The notes beneath the pieces were generated by a model that made no database searches, was not told where the DNA came from, and saw only the letters and a list, made by a program, of their open reading frames with translations. From contig NZ_PJRS01000017.1 in NCBI RefSeq assembly GCF_002858925.1, positions 1 to 64,000 of the forward strand: a DNA stretch of 64,000 nt. Reading direction: 5' to 3'. The translations under genes were made by a program, and so were the position numbers. This DNA is from Caulobacter zeae. GTDB taxonomy: Bacteria > Pseudomonadota > Alphaproteobacteria > Caulobacterales > Caulobacteraceae. Positions 9,209 to 17,827 of this stretch are shown here, piece by piece. Position 1 is the first letter of the stretch. Every line of letters begins with the position of its first letter.

Positions 9209-9552
9209 TGCCGCCGCTGCTTGTCGAGGTCCTTTGGAAGGGGCTGCTGGGCGGTCTCGTCACCGCCCTGATCGTGCTGGCGTCCAAGAAGGGCGACGTG
9301 CTGCCCGGCATCCTGCCGCTGGCCCCGACCTTCGCGATCATCGCCCTCTTGGCCGTCGGCTCCAAGGGCGAGGCGGGCGGTTTCCGCACCGCGTGCCTGG
9401 CCGGCGCCAAGACCATTCCGGCCTATCTCGTCTTCCTGGGCGTCTCGTGGCTGCTGGTCGACCGCGTCGACTACCGCCTGGCCATTCTCGGCGGGCTGGC
9501 CGCCTGGCTGGTCGCGGCGTTGGCGATCTTCCCGGCGCCGAAGTTCCTGTGA
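9208..9552 (+). CDS. GlpM-like small membrane protein
   Basis: 114 residues with four predicted membrane segments. The arrangement of GLLGGLVTALIVLASKKGD, LPLAPTFAIIAL and AYLVFLGVSWLLVDR resembles the GlpM family, a small inner-membrane protein reported in pseudomonads to affect alginate production. The start is the ATG overlapping the crtZ stop. A role with the upstream carotenoid and export genes is possible but unproven. It is followed by a composite repeat element. Confidence 0.6.
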   Translation: MPPLLVEVLWKGLLGGLVTALIVLASKKGDVLPGILPLAPTFAIIALLAVGSKGEAGGFRTACLAGAKTIPAYLVFLGVSWLLVDRVDYRLAILGGLAAWLVAALAIFPAPKFL

Positions 9553-9558
9553 GCCAAA

Positions 9559-9692
9559 CCCTCCCCCCTAAGGGGGAGGTGGCCCGTAGGGCCGGAGGGG
9601 GGAAAGGGCTCCGATGGCGAGGTCCGGCCCGACCTTCGCAATCACATCCCCCTCCGTCGCCTCCGGCGACACCTCCCCCTTCAGGGGGAGGG
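9559..9692. repeat. Composite intergenic repeat, copy 1
   Basis: Between the glpM-like stop and the M20 hydrolase stop (convergent genes). Both ends are short hairpins (CCTCCCCCCTAAGGGGGAGG type), each followed inward by a second small stem (GGCCC-GTA-GGGCC on the left, GTCGCC-TCC-GGCGAC on the right) and a G- or C-tract, giving an inverted composite of about 134 bases. It could act as a bidirectional terminator. Related copies lie at 18374, 42186, 45515 and 52648. Confidence 0.75.
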
Positions 9693-9698
9693 TTTAGA

Positions 9699-11183
9699 TT
9701 ACTCCGCGCCGCCGGCCTTGCGGTAGTCGAGCGGGGGCTTCCGGTCGCCGACCATGGCCTTGTACTGGAAGCCGTCGCCGCGGCGGGCGTTCAGCTCGGT
9801 CTTGGCGTCGGCGATCAGCTTGGGGTTCATGAACAGCTCGGCGCCGGTGATCGACAGGGTCTTGGCCGCGACGGCCGCGCCCTTGAGGCCGATCGTCGAG
9901 CCGGCCGCCGCCACGTTCTGCCAGCTGTGGCCGGCCGAGCCCGGGACGAAGGTCGCGGTCGACAGGCCCACGGTCGGCGTCACCCACGAGATGTCCGACA
10001 CGTCGGTCGAGCCGCCGACGCCGCCCTTGGTGTCGGCCGGAGCGTAGGACTGGACCTTGCCCACCGAGGCCAGGTCGCCGCCGCCGCCGTTCAGGCTCTT
10101 GGCCAGGGTCTTGGCGAACTCGGTCTCTTCCGGCGTCCAGGTGATGCCGCCCACGCTGGTCAGGCTGTCATGCATCACCTTGCCCAGCACGTCGTTGGGC
10201 AGCAGGTTGTAGACGCCGCCGGTCTGCTCGAACTCGACCGTGGTCTCGGTGGCCATGGCCGCGCCGTCGGCCGCCTTCTTGATGCGGTCCATGACGCTGA
10301 CCACGATCTTCGGGTCGCTGTTGCGGACGTAGTAGTAGACCTCGGCGAAGTCGGGCACGACGTTGGGGGCCTTGCCGCCGTTGGTGATCACGTAGTGGAT
10401 GCGCGTGCCGTCGGGAATGTGCTCGCGCATGAAGTTGGCGGCGGTGTCCAGCACCTCCACGCCGTCCAGGGCCGAGCGGCCGGCCCACGGCGCGCCCGAG
10501 GCGTGCGAGGACTTGCCGCGGAAGCGGAACTTGCCGCTGATATTGGCCATCGAGGTGCCTTGGCGGGCCGAGTTCTCGTTGCCCGGGTGCCAGTGCAGCG
10601 TCACGTCGACGTCGTTGAACAGGCCTTCACGCACCATGTAGACCTTGCCCGAACCGCCTTCTTCGGCCGGGGTGCCGTAGACGCGAATCTCGCCCTGCAC
10701 TTTGTTCTGGATCATCCACTCCTTGAGGGCGACCGCGCCGGCCACCGAGGCCGCGCCGAACAGGTTGTGGCCGCAACCGTGGCCGTTGTCGGTCTCGGGG
10801 CGTGGGGTCTTGGTCGGGGCGGCGGCCTGCGACAGGCCCGGCAGGGCGTCGAACTCGGCCAGGATGGCGATCACCGGGCCCTTGCCCTGCTTGAAGCTGG
10901 CGACGAAGGCGGTCGGCTCGTCGGCGACGCCCGCGTTTACCGTGAAGCCGGCGGTCTTCAGCTGCTCCTGCAGCACGTTCGAGCTCTTGGTCTCCAGGTA
11001 GCCCAGCTCGGCGTAGTCCCAGATCTTCAGGGCCGCTTCGTTCATCTGCGGGGTGTAGGCGTCGACGTTCGCCTTCAGTTGGGTCTTTTGCGCGGCGTTC
11101 AGCGGCGCGGCGATGGCGCTGCCGGCCATCAGCATGGAAACGCCAACCAGCCCGGCGGCGGCGGTCTTGAGGATCGAAGTCAC
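9699..11183 (-). CDS. Exported M20-family amidohydrolase (AbgB-like)
   Basis: 494 residues with a clear signal peptide (hydrophobic core to about residue 22, cleavage after AIA). Metal-binding and catalytic motifs of the M20D peptidase group are visible: GHGCGHN, GTPAEEGGSGK with the catalytic Glu pair, and HWHPG. The family includes the p-aminobenzoyl-glutamate hydrolase subunit AbgB and amino-acid amidohydrolases, which cleave an amide bond with two divalent metals. The protein would act in the periplasm. It stands downstream of fecR with a hairpin in between, so co-transcription is uncertain. Confidence 0.82.
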   Translation of the reverse strand: MTSILKTAAAGLVGVSMLMAGSAIAAPLNAAQKTQLKANVDAYTPQMNEAALKIWDYAELGYLETKSSNVLQEQLKTAGFTVNAGVADEPTAFVASFKQGKGPVIAILAEFDALPGLSQAAAPTKTPRPETDNGHGCGHNLFGAASVAGAVALKEWMIQNKVQGEIRVYGTPAEEGGSGKVYMVREGLFNDVDVTLHWHPGNENSARQGTSMANISGKFRFRGKSSHASGAPWAGRSALDGVEVLDTAANFMREHIPDGTRIHYVITNGGKAPNVVPDFAEVYYYVRNSDPKIVVSVMDRIKKAADGAAMATETTVEFEQTGGVYNLLPNDVLGKVMHDSLTSVGGITWTPEETEFAKTLAKSLNGGGGDLASVGKVQSYAPADTKGGVGGSTDVSDISWVTPTVGLSTATFVPGSAGHSWQNVAAAGSTIGLKGAAVAAKTLSITGAELFMNPKLIADAKTELNARRGDGFQYKAMVGDRKPPLDYRKAGGAE

Positions 11184-11271
11184 GAAAAGCCTCCCTGCAA
11201 ACGGCGCGAACGGCGCCGCTGTCCTTATTCATGACGCAGGGTGGAGGCGGTTCCTCAACTTGGGACCACAA

Positions 11272-11300
11272 TTCCCTCTCTCTCTCTTTGAGAGAGGGAA
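11272..11300. other. Intergenic hairpin between fecR and the M20 hydrolase gene
   Basis: Perfect 10-base arms TTCCCTCTCT and AGAGAGGGAA around a 9-base pyrimidine-rich loop, placed 8 bases after the fecR stop. On the minus strand no run of T follows, so it is either a weak terminator or an mRNA-stability hairpin. Confidence 0.5.
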
Positions 11301-11307
11301 GCAAGCC

Positions 11308-12330
11308 TTACGGCGAAACCAGGACGATCTCACCGCCTTGGCCGGTCTTGGCCTTGGCTGCGCCATAGGCGCTGAGCGCGTCGACGAAGCCGGAGACGTC
11401 GCCGGTCTTGAAGCGGCCGCTCATCGGGGTCGAAGCCACGCGCGGCGAGTCGATGCGGATCTTGCGCACCGAATAGCGGTTCAGCTCGCCGACGATCTCG
11501 GCCAGCGGCTGGTTGTCGAAGGTGACGCTGCCGTCGCGCCAGCTGGTCAGGGCGGCCACGTCGGCGGCGGCCACGGCCCAGGTCGAGCCGGCCTGCTGTT
11601 CCAGGCGCGAGCCGGGCAGAAGGTCGACGCTGTTGTGGGCGACCGGGTCGGCGACGCGGATCTTGCCTTCCAGCAGGCTGACCGACCACTTGCCCGGGTC
11701 GATGCGCACGTTGAAGGCCGTGCCCAGGGCCGTGACCGTGCGCCCGTCGGCGGTGACCACGAAGGGGCGCTGCGGGTTCTTGGCGACCTGGAAGAAGGCC
11801 TCGCCGCGATCCAGCGTCAGAGCGCGGCGAGCGCCCCATTCGGTGACGCGCAGAACCGAGTCGGTCGACAGGGTGGCGATCGAGCCGTCGGCCAGGGTGA
11901 CGATCTTCTGCTCGCCGACGCCGGTGCGGTAGACGGCCTGGGCCGTCTGCGCGGGCGCGACGGCGGGGGCGTGGTCCGAGGGCGCGGCGGCCAGCCACAG
12001 GGCTGTGCCGAAGCCGCCGGCGGTGACCAGGGCGGCGACGGCCGCGGCCCAGCGCACCTGCGGACGGGCGCGACGGCGCTGGTCGGCGGCCAGGTCGGCC
12101 TTCAGGCGGGCGCGGGCGGCGACAATCTCGGGCTCGTCGGTCAGGGCGCCCAGGCGGGCCCAGGCGTCCGAGGCTGAGGCGTAGGCGTCCTTGTTGGCCG
12201 GATCGGCCTTCAGCCAGGAATCGAAATCACGCCGCAGGGAAAGATCGTTCGGCCGATGCTGCAGGCGCGCGACCCATTCCGCGGCGTCCGGTTCACCGGA
12301 AGAAGCCAGGTTTGGGACGGTGTGGCGCAT
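11308..12330 (-). CDS. FecR-family anti-sigma factor / signal transducer
   Basis: 340 residues: an N-terminal cytoplasmic segment with the WVARLQ and DFDSWLKADPANKDAYA pattern of FecR proteins, one membrane segment at about residues 92-110, and a periplasmic FecR domain (YRTGVGEQKIVTLADGS, LDRGEAFFQV, VTALGTAFNVR) with a C-terminal secretin-like stretch (FDNQPLAEIVGELNRYS). It would relay the state of an outer-membrane receptor to the ECF sigma factor encoded just upstream. Its ATG lies inside the end of the sigma gene (38-base overlap), so the two are translationally coupled. Confidence 0.92.
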   Translation of the reverse strand: MRHTVPNLASSGEPDAAEWVARLQHRPNDLSLRRDFDSWLKADPANKDAYASASDAWARLGALTDEPEIVAARARLKADLAADQRRRARPQVRWAAAVAALVTAGGFGTALWLAAAPSDHAPAVAPAQTAQAVYRTGVGEQKIVTLADGSIATLSTDSVLRVTEWGARRALTLDRGEAFFQVAKNPQRPFVVTADGRTVTALGTAFNVRIDPGKWSVSLLEGKIRVADPVAHNSVDLLPGSRLEQQAGSTWAVAAADVAALTSWRDGSVTFDNQPLAEIVGELNRYSVRKIRIDSPRVASTPMSGRFKTGDVSGFVDALSAYGAAKAKTGQGGEIVLVSP

Positions 12331-12856
12331 CGTGTTCCTGCAGGCGGCTCGTCAGGTGCTTGAGAGCCTTGGCGACGTGTTTTTCGACCGCGCTGACGGA
12401 GAGTCCCAGTTGAGCGGCCGCCGCCTTGTAACTCATGCCTTCAAATCGGACGAGCATGAATGCAGCGCGCGTCCTTAAGGGAAGGTCACCGAGGGCGGCC
12501 GCGGCGACAGCGGCCTGCTCCTTGGCTTGCAGGATACGGTCCGGCGACAGTTCGTCGAGGGGGTGATGAACCTCCTCCAGTTCACAATGGGCCTGCCGTT
12601 TGCGGACGGTGTCGCGGCGCCGGCGGTCCAACAGCACGTTGGTGGCGGTCTGGAAAATAAAGCTGCCGAGATTGGCCACTTCGCCGCCGTCACGGCGGTT
12701 GTGCAGCCGGAGGAGCACCTCCTGCACGAGATCGTCGACCTCGCCGCCTTCCACTCTTCGGCGGAAGAAAGCCTTCAGGGCCTGCTGGTAGGGCAGGGAA
12801 GCATGGGCCAGGCCCTCGCTTCCACGCGCTCCAGCGGCAAGATTCGCCAGCGCCAT
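12293..12856 (-). CDS. ECF RNA polymerase sigma factor, FecI type
   Basis: About 187 residues. Region 2 is seen in GEVDDLVQEVLLRLHNR and region 4 in LPLRTRAAFMLVRFEGMSY followed by the helix-turn-helix AAAAQLGLSVSAVEKHV, as in FecI-like iron-responsive sigma factors. The longer reading frame starts at 12931, but the ATG at 12856 (MALANLAAG) gives the family length. It overlaps fecR and is divergent from the TonB receptor gene at about 13.05 kb, the typical target. Expression of the receptor is therefore probably controlled by this pair. Confidence 0.9.
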   Translation of the reverse strand: MALANLAAGARGSEGLAHASLPYQQALKAFFRRRVEGGEVDDLVQEVLLRLHNRRDGGEVANLGSFIFQTATNVLLDRRRRDTVRKRQAHCELEEVHHPLDELSPDRILQAKEQAAVAAAALGDLPLRTRAAFMLVRFEGMSYKAAAAQLGLSVSAVEKHVAKALKHLTSRLQEHDAPHRPKPGFFR

Positions 12857-13051
12857 TCGTCGTCCCCGACACAACGAGTCTTTTTTGTTGCGATCATTCG
12901 TCAGCAGCGTGACGGCGCGGTCAACCCACACTCTCGCACTTGCCGTCGGGGCGCCCCGCCTGCCAGATTATCAGGCAGAGTCTTCCGCACGGTCCCCCTG
13001 GCCCGGGCGAGGGGGCCGGATCGCCGGTCAACGGCGACGAGGGGACTGGCT

Positions 13052-15628
13052 TTGGCGAACGCAGCAGTGAAGGAAGGGGCGCTGCCGCGTACTGGAGCCC
13101 CGGGGGTATTGCACACACGTCATCGCCGCTGCGCGCTCGCCGGTTGGCTGGCGCTCGCCGCGTTCGCGACCCCCGTGGTCGCGGCGGCCGCGCCGCGCCG
13201 CGTCGACATCGCCGCCGGCACGCCGATGGCCCGCGCCCTGACCGCCTTCTCCGCCCAGACCGACATCGAGATCCTGTTCAATCCGGCCCTGGTCACGGGC
13301 CTGCGCGCGCCGCGCGTGCGGGGCCGGATGGAGGCAGACGAGGCCCTTGAGCGCCTTCTTGCCGGCTCGGGCCTGGTCGCCCGCCGCCATGGCGGACGGC
13401 TGCTGATCGAGCGCGGCGCGCCCGAGCGTCCGTCGCCGCCGGCCCCGCGGGCCGCGCCGATGGTCTCGGCCGAGGTCGATGCGGTGATGGTCACCGCCCT
13501 GCGCCGCGCCACCGCCGAGCAGAACACGCCGCTGTCGATCCGGGTGGTCAGCGGCGAGGCGCTGAAGGCCACCGGCGCCGTCACCTTCGAGCGCGTCGCC
13601 CAGCGCCTGCCGGGCCTGACGCTGACCAGCACGGGCGTGGGCCGCATGCGCATGACCCTGCGCGGCGTCTACGGTTCGGGCGAGGCGACGACCGCCCTCT
13701 ATTACAACGACATCCCGGTCTCGGGGCCCAGCGGCACCACGGCCGATCCCGGCGGCTCGTTCCCCGACCTGCTGCTGGTCGATGTCGACCGGCTGGAGGT
13801 GCTGCGCGGGCCGCAGGGCACGCTCTACGGATCCAGCGCCATGGGCGGGGCCATGAAGGTGGCCTTCAACCGCGCCGACCCGTCGCGCGACCAGATGGGG
13901 TTGGAGGTCGAGGGCGGGGTGGTCGGCGGACGGGCCGGCGGCGCGGTCACCGTCGTCGCCAACAAGGCCTTCGCCGACGATCGCGCGGCCGTGCGCCTGA
14001 CCGCCTATCGCCGCGACGAGGCGGCCTTCTCCGACAACGCCCGCCTGGGCCTGCAAGGCGTCAACGCCGGACGCACGGTCGGCGGGCGCCTGGCGGCGGT
14101 CTGGCGGCCCAGCGACGCGATGCGCTTCGACCTGCTGCTGGCCGGCCAGGATTCGCGCCTGAACGACACCGGCGCCGGCGCGCCGGGAGAGCCTTCGCAC
14201 GTCTCACGGAACTTCGTCCGCACACCCTTCGACAGCGAGGTGTGGTTCGGGGCGCTGTCGATGGAGAGCCGGCTGCCGGGCGTGCGCTTCTCGGCCTCGC
14301 TGGCCCACTACCAGTGGAACAACACCCGCCAGATCGACTACACTGGCACCTTGCAGGCCGAGCGCGGCAGCGCCGCCGGCTGCGCCCGCTGGCTGGCCCT
14401 GCGTTCGGGCCTCGCCTGCGACGCCGGCCAGATGGGGGGCTACGCGTCCTACGTCGACAGCCGCACGCCGGGCCTGCTGTACCAGCCCATCGACCTGACC
14501 GCCGACGTGCGCGAGGCGCGCCTGACCTCCGATCGCGACGGGCCGTTGCAATGGACGGTCGGCGTGTTCTCCGAGACCCGCAGCGACACCATCGACAGCC
14601 AGGTGCGCGTGGCCGATCCCGTCACCGGCCTGCCGGTGGACGCGGCCGGCTTCACCGGCCGGCGCATCGTCGACACTCGCCTCGATCAGGTGGCGGTTTA
14701 CGGCGAGGCGACCCTGGCCGTCGACGACCGCTCCGACATCACCATCGGCGCCCGCCGCTTCTCCTACGACAAGAAGACCGTCGGCGAGGTGCTGGTGGTC
14801 AATGTCATCTCCGACACTTCCGGCGGCAATTTCCGCAACCGGGTCGAGGAGGACGGCTGGAGCGTCAAGGGCGTGGCCTCGCGCCGCTTCACCCCGCGCC
14901 TGATGGGCTACATGCAGGTCTCGCAGGGCTTCCGGCCCGGCGGCGTAAACACTGCGCCGGGCCTGCCGTCGGCCCTGCAGGGCTACGGCTCCGACACGCT
15001 GTGGAACCGCGAGCTGGGCCTGAAGTCCCGCTGGCTGGAGGGGGGGCTGTCGGCGAACCTGGCCGTCTACAGCATCGACTGGCGCGACATGCAGTATTCA
15101 GCGACCAGCGAGAACGGCGCCTTCGCCTTCGTCACCAACCTGGGCCGCGCGCGCATCGACGGCGTCGAGTTCGACGCCACCTGGAGCCGGGGCGGCTCGA
15201 AGGTCGGGTTCAACTTCGCCGCCACCGAGGCGGTGCTGACCCAGGACCAGACCACCGGCGCCATGGCGGGCCTGGGCCGCGAGGGCGACCACCTGCCGGC
15301 CGTGCCGCGCACGGCTTTCACCCTGTGGGGCGAGACCCGCCGCGAACTGGCCGGCGGCGCCAGCCTGATCCTCAACGGCTCGGCCGCCTATGTCGGCGAG
15401 TCGCGCTCGACCTTCGAGTCCGTCAGTCCCGGTTCTGGCCGTGATCTCGGCGGCGTGACCCTGATCGACGGCCGCATGGCGATCGAGGTCGGCCGGCGCT
15501 CGGTCGGGGTGTTCGTCGAGAACCTGCTCGACTCCGACGCCCCACTGTTCATCACCGCCGGACGCCTGCCCCAATCGTTCTCGCCCCAGCCGCGCCGCGT
15601 GGGGCTGAGTCTGCGCTTCGCCTATTGA
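13052..15628 (+). CDS. TonB-dependent outer-membrane receptor with N-terminal STN signalling domain
   Basis: About 858 residues. A signal peptide (RRCALAGWLALAAFATPVVA) is followed by an STN domain (VDIAAGTPMARALTAFS, ILFNPALVTGLRAPRV), a plug domain (RLEVLRGPQGTLYGSSAMGG) and a 22-strand barrel ending in LSLRFAY, the aromatic terminus needed for BAM insertion. The STN domain signals to FecR-type proteins, matching the divergent FecI/FecR genes. The ligand is probably a ferric siderophore, but carbohydrate receptors of this group also exist. The start is uncertain: TTG 13052 has GAGGGG eight bases upstream, while TTG 13109 would give a shorter and more typical signal peptide. Confidence 0.9.
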   Translation: MANAAVKEGALPRTGAPGVLHTRHRRCALAGWLALAAFATPVVAAAAPRRVDIAAGTPMARALTAFSAQTDIEILFNPALVTGLRAPRVRGRMEADEALERLLAGSGLVARRHGGRLLIERGAPERPSPPAPRAAPMVSAEVDAVMVTALRRATAEQNTPLSIRVVSGEALKATGAVTFERVAQRLPGLTLTSTGVGRMRMTLRGVYGSGEATTALYYNDIPVSGPSGTTADPGGSFPDLLLVDVDRLEVLRGPQGTLYGSSAMGGAMKVAFNRADPSRDQMGLEVEGGVVGGRAGGAVTVVANKAFADDRAAVRLTAYRRDEAAFSDNARLGLQGVNAGRTVGGRLAAVWRPSDAMRFDLLLAGQDSRLNDTGAGAPGEPSHVSRNFVRTPFDSEVWFGALSMESRLPGVRFSASLAHYQWNNTRQIDYTGTLQAERGSAAGCARWLALRSGLACDAGQMGGYASYVDSRTPGLLYQPIDLTADVREARLTSDRDGPLQWTVGVFSETRSDTIDSQVRVADPVTGLPVDAAGFTGRRIVDTRLDQVAVYGEATLAVDDRSDITIGARRFSYDKKTVGEVLVVNVISDTSGGNFRNRVEEDGWSVKGVASRRFTPRLMGYMQVSQGFRPGGVNTAPGLPSALQGYGSDTLWNRELGLKSRWLEGGLSANLAVYSIDWRDMQYSATSENGAFAFVTNLGRARIDGVEFDATWSRGGSKVGFNFAATEAVLTQDQTTGAMAGLGREGDHLPAVPRTAFTLWGETRRELAGGASLILNGSAAYVGESRSTFESVSPGSGRDLGGVTLIDGRMAIEVGRRSVGVFVENLLDSDAPLFITAGRLPQSFSPQPRRVGLSLRFAY

Positions 15629-15714
15629 GCGAATTTTTCGCCTTTTGGGCGAGCCGTGTTAACCTTCCGCTACGCGCCCGTCAGAGGCGCCTGATCGTCA
15701 GGGAGGTTAGAGCC

Positions 15715-15897
15715 ATGGCCCACGCCATGCGTGTTTCCGCGCGTCCCGTGTTCTTCAGAAAGTGCGACGTCAACAAGCCCGAAGGCTCCGAGCTTCGCCA
15801 CGCCGGCCCCTGCATCCAGTGGGATCGCGTCGGCATCGTCGCCCTGGTGCTGCTGTTCGGGGCGGGCCTGGCGACCTTCGCCTACGCAGCCTTCTAG
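15715..15897 (+). CDS. Small single-span membrane protein, hypothetical
   Basis: 60 residues. An ATG preceded by a strong GGGAGG signal nine bases upstream opens a frame whose C-terminal part is one hydrophobic helix (VGIVALVLLFGAGLATFAYA). The N-terminal half is polar and carries two cysteines. No family is recognised. It lies between the TonB receptor gene and the permease gene on the same strand; its role is unknown. Confidence 0.55.
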   Translation: MAHAMRVSARPVFFRKCDVNKPEGSELRHAGPCIQWDRVGIVALVLLFGAGLATFAYAAF

Positions 15898-15984
15898 AAA
15901 CCCTTCGCGGCCGGTGTTTTCCAAGGTGACGGCCTGACCGCCGCCGCGCATGCTCGCGTCCGGAGTGCGGGCTCGGGGGAGCGC

Positions 15985-17436
15985 ATGAGCGACGAAAGCG
16001 GAAACCTCTGGAACGAGGACCTGGCGCCGACGACGGCGGACCAGCGCACCTGGCGCGCCCGCCACTTCGCGGCCCTGTGGCTGGGCATGGTCATCGCCGT
16101 GCCGGCCTACATGCTGGCCGCGGGCCTGGTGGAACAGGGGATGTCGGCCGGCCAGGCGGTGTGGGCCGTGCTGCTGGGCAATGTGATCGTGCTCGTGCCG
16201 ATGCTGCTGATCGGCCATGCCGGCGCAAGACATGGCGTGCCCTACGCGGTGCTGGCCAGAGCCTCGTTCGGCTGGCGCGGCGCGCGGCTGCCGGCGCTGG
16301 CTCGGGCCATCGTCGCCTGCGGCTGGTACGGCATCCAGACCTGGATCGGGGGCGGGGCGCTGCTGACCCTGCTGGGCGTCATGGTCGGGACGAAGCTGGA
16401 CGGCCCTCCGATCCCGCTGCTGGGGATTGGGGTGGGTCAGCTGCTGGCGTTCCTGGCCTTCTGGCTGATCCAGCTGGCCTTCGTCACCAAAGGCCTGGAG
16501 GCCGTCCGCAAGCTCGAGACCTGGACCGCGCCGATCAAGGTGATCGTCTGCCTCGCCCTGGTCTGGTGGGCGCTGTCCAAGGCCGGCGGGCTTGGCCCCA
16601 TTCTGCACGAGCCTTCGGCCTACGACCCTGGCGGCGCCAAGGCCGGCCGCTTCTGGAGCGACTTCGGGCCGGCGGTGACGGCGATGACCGGTTACTGGGC
16701 CACGCTGGCGCTGAACATCCCAGACTTCACCCGCTTCGCCCGCACCCAGAAGGACCAGATCCTGGGTCAGGCCCTTGGCCTGCCCGGGCCCATGGCGCTG
16801 CTGGCGGCCATGAGCGTGGTGGTCACCTCGGCCACGGTGCTGATCTTCGGCAAGGCGATCTGGGACCCGGTGGCGCTGTCGGGCGACATTGGCGGGATCG
16901 CCGTGCTGGTGGGCCTGGTGATCATCAGCCTCGACACCGTTTCCTGCAACATCGCCGCCAACCTGGTGGGGCCGGCCTACGACTTCGCCGCCCTCTGGCC
17001 CCGGCGCATCACCTATCGCATCGGCGGCTGGATCACGGCCGGGATCGGGGTGCTGATCATGCCCTGGAAGCTGCTGGAGAGCACCGCCGGCTACATCTTC
17101 GTCTGGCTGACCGGCTACGGCGCCTTGCTGGGGCCGATCGCCGGCATCCTGATCGTCGACTACTGGATCCTGCGCCGGACGGCCCTGGACGTGCCGGCCC
17201 TCTACGACCGCGCGGGCGCCTACACCTACAAGGCGGGCTGGAACCCGGCGGCCCTGGTCGCCTTCGCCGTCGGGGTCGCGCCCAATCTGCCGGGCTTCCT
17301 GCACGCGGCGGCCCCGCACGCCTTCGCCGGGGTCGGCCAGCCCTGGACCACGATCTACCAGTACGCCTGGTTCGTCGGCGCCGTCCTGGCTGGAACGCTG
17401 TATGGCGTGCTGATGCGAGATAAAATACCCGGGTAA
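15985..17436 (+). CDS. NCS1-family nucleobase/allantoin permease
   Basis: 483 residues with 12 membrane segments. The N-terminal sequence GNLWNEDLAPTTADQRTW, followed by the helix ALWLGMVIAVPAYMLAAGL, matches the allantoin/hydantoin branch of NCS1 cation symporters (PucI, Mhp1), in which N-E-D-L-x-P precedes helix 1. It would import a purine-derived compound or hydantoin with H+ or Na+. There are no purine-degradation genes next to it, so the substrate is not determined. Its stop codon lies inside the first palindrome upstream of the GIY-YIG gene. Confidence 0.85.
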   Translation: MSDESGNLWNEDLAPTTADQRTWRARHFAALWLGMVIAVPAYMLAAGLVEQGMSAGQAVWAVLLGNVIVLVPMLLIGHAGARHGVPYAVLARASFGWRGARLPALARAIVACGWYGIQTWIGGGALLTLLGVMVGTKLDGPPIPLLGIGVGQLLAFLAFWLIQLAFVTKGLEAVRKLETWTAPIKVIVCLALVWWALSKAGGLGPILHEPSAYDPGGAKAGRFWSDFGPAVTAMTGYWATLALNIPDFTRFARTQKDQILGQALGLPGPMALLAAMSVVVTSATVLIFGKAIWDPVALSGDIGGIAVLVGLVIISLDTVSCNIAANLVGPAYDFAALWPRRITYRIGGWITAGIGVLIMPWKLLESTAGYIFVWLTGYGALLGPIAGILIVDYWILRRTALDVPALYDRAGAYTYKAGWNPAALVAFAVGVAPNLPGFLHAAAPHAFAGVGQPWTTIYQYAWFVGAVLAGTLYGVLMRDKIPG

Positions 17437-17466
17437 TATTGACTTCATAATTTGCCCGGGTAAAAA
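17426..17466 (+). promoter_or_regulatory. Promoter with two CCCGGG-centred operator-like palindromes
   Basis: A perfect palindrome TACCCGGGTA (17426-17435) and an imperfect one TTTGCCCGGGTAAA (17451-17464) have centres exactly 27 bases apart. Between and across them lie a -35-like TTGACT (17439-17444) and a -10-like TAAAAA (17461-17466) with a 16-base spacer. The second palindrome would cover the spacer and -10, an arrangement expected of a repressor site. The first overlaps the stop of the NCS1 gene. The binding protein is not known; the DUF2239 protein downstream is one candidate. Confidence 0.55.
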
Positions 17467-17488
17467 GGTCGCCGACAAGGAGGCGGCC

Positions 17489-17827
17489 ATGAACCCGCGC
17501 AAGGCGCTGCTGCGCGCCTACAAGGAAGAAAAGCCCGAGCCCGGAGTCTACGCCGTGCGCTGCCAGCGCACCGGCCAGGCCTTCGTCGGCGCGACCGAGA
17601 ATGTCGCCACGCGCAAGAACGGCGTCTGGTTCAGCTTGCGGCTCGGCTCGTATCCCAACGCCCGCCTGCAGGGCGCCTGGAACGCCCATGGCGAGGCGAG
17701 CTTCGTCTTCGAGGTTCTGGAGACCATCGACGACGGCGGCCTGGAGCCGAAGGGCAGGGCGCTGCGCCTCGCCGACCGCCGCAAGCACTGGTGCGAAACC
17801 CTGAACGCGATAGACCTCGTCCGATGA
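17489..17827 (+). CDS. GIY-YIG nuclease-family protein
   Basis: 112 residues. The core begins PGVYAVRCQRTGQAFVGAT, where GVY and FVG stand at the positions of the GIY and YIG elements about ten residues apart; a following Arg/Asn segment (ATRKNGVWFSLRLGSY) and FVFEVLE with a conserved Glu complete the domain. The Tyr of YIG is Phe here, so catalytic activity is not certain. A perfect AGGAGG lies six bases before the ATG. The stop overlaps the ATG of the DUF2239 gene (ATGA). Small stand-alone GIY-YIG proteins have no settled function. Confidence 0.75.
   Translation: MNPRKALLRAYKEEKPEPGVYAVRCQRTGQAFVGATENVATRKNGVWFSLRLGSYPNARLQGAWNAHGEASFVFEVLETIDDGGLEPKGRALRLADRRKHWCETLNAIDLVR

Noticed and set aside
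9234..11234. A 666-codon plus-strand frame across glpM-like, a repeat and the M20 gene
   Set aside because: It runs through three unrelated units including a repeat element and shows no domain; it is a shadow of the real genes.
11272..11300. Hairpin called as a true Rho-independent terminator
   Set aside because: The stem is perfect, but no T run follows on the minus strand; it is listed only as a hairpin.
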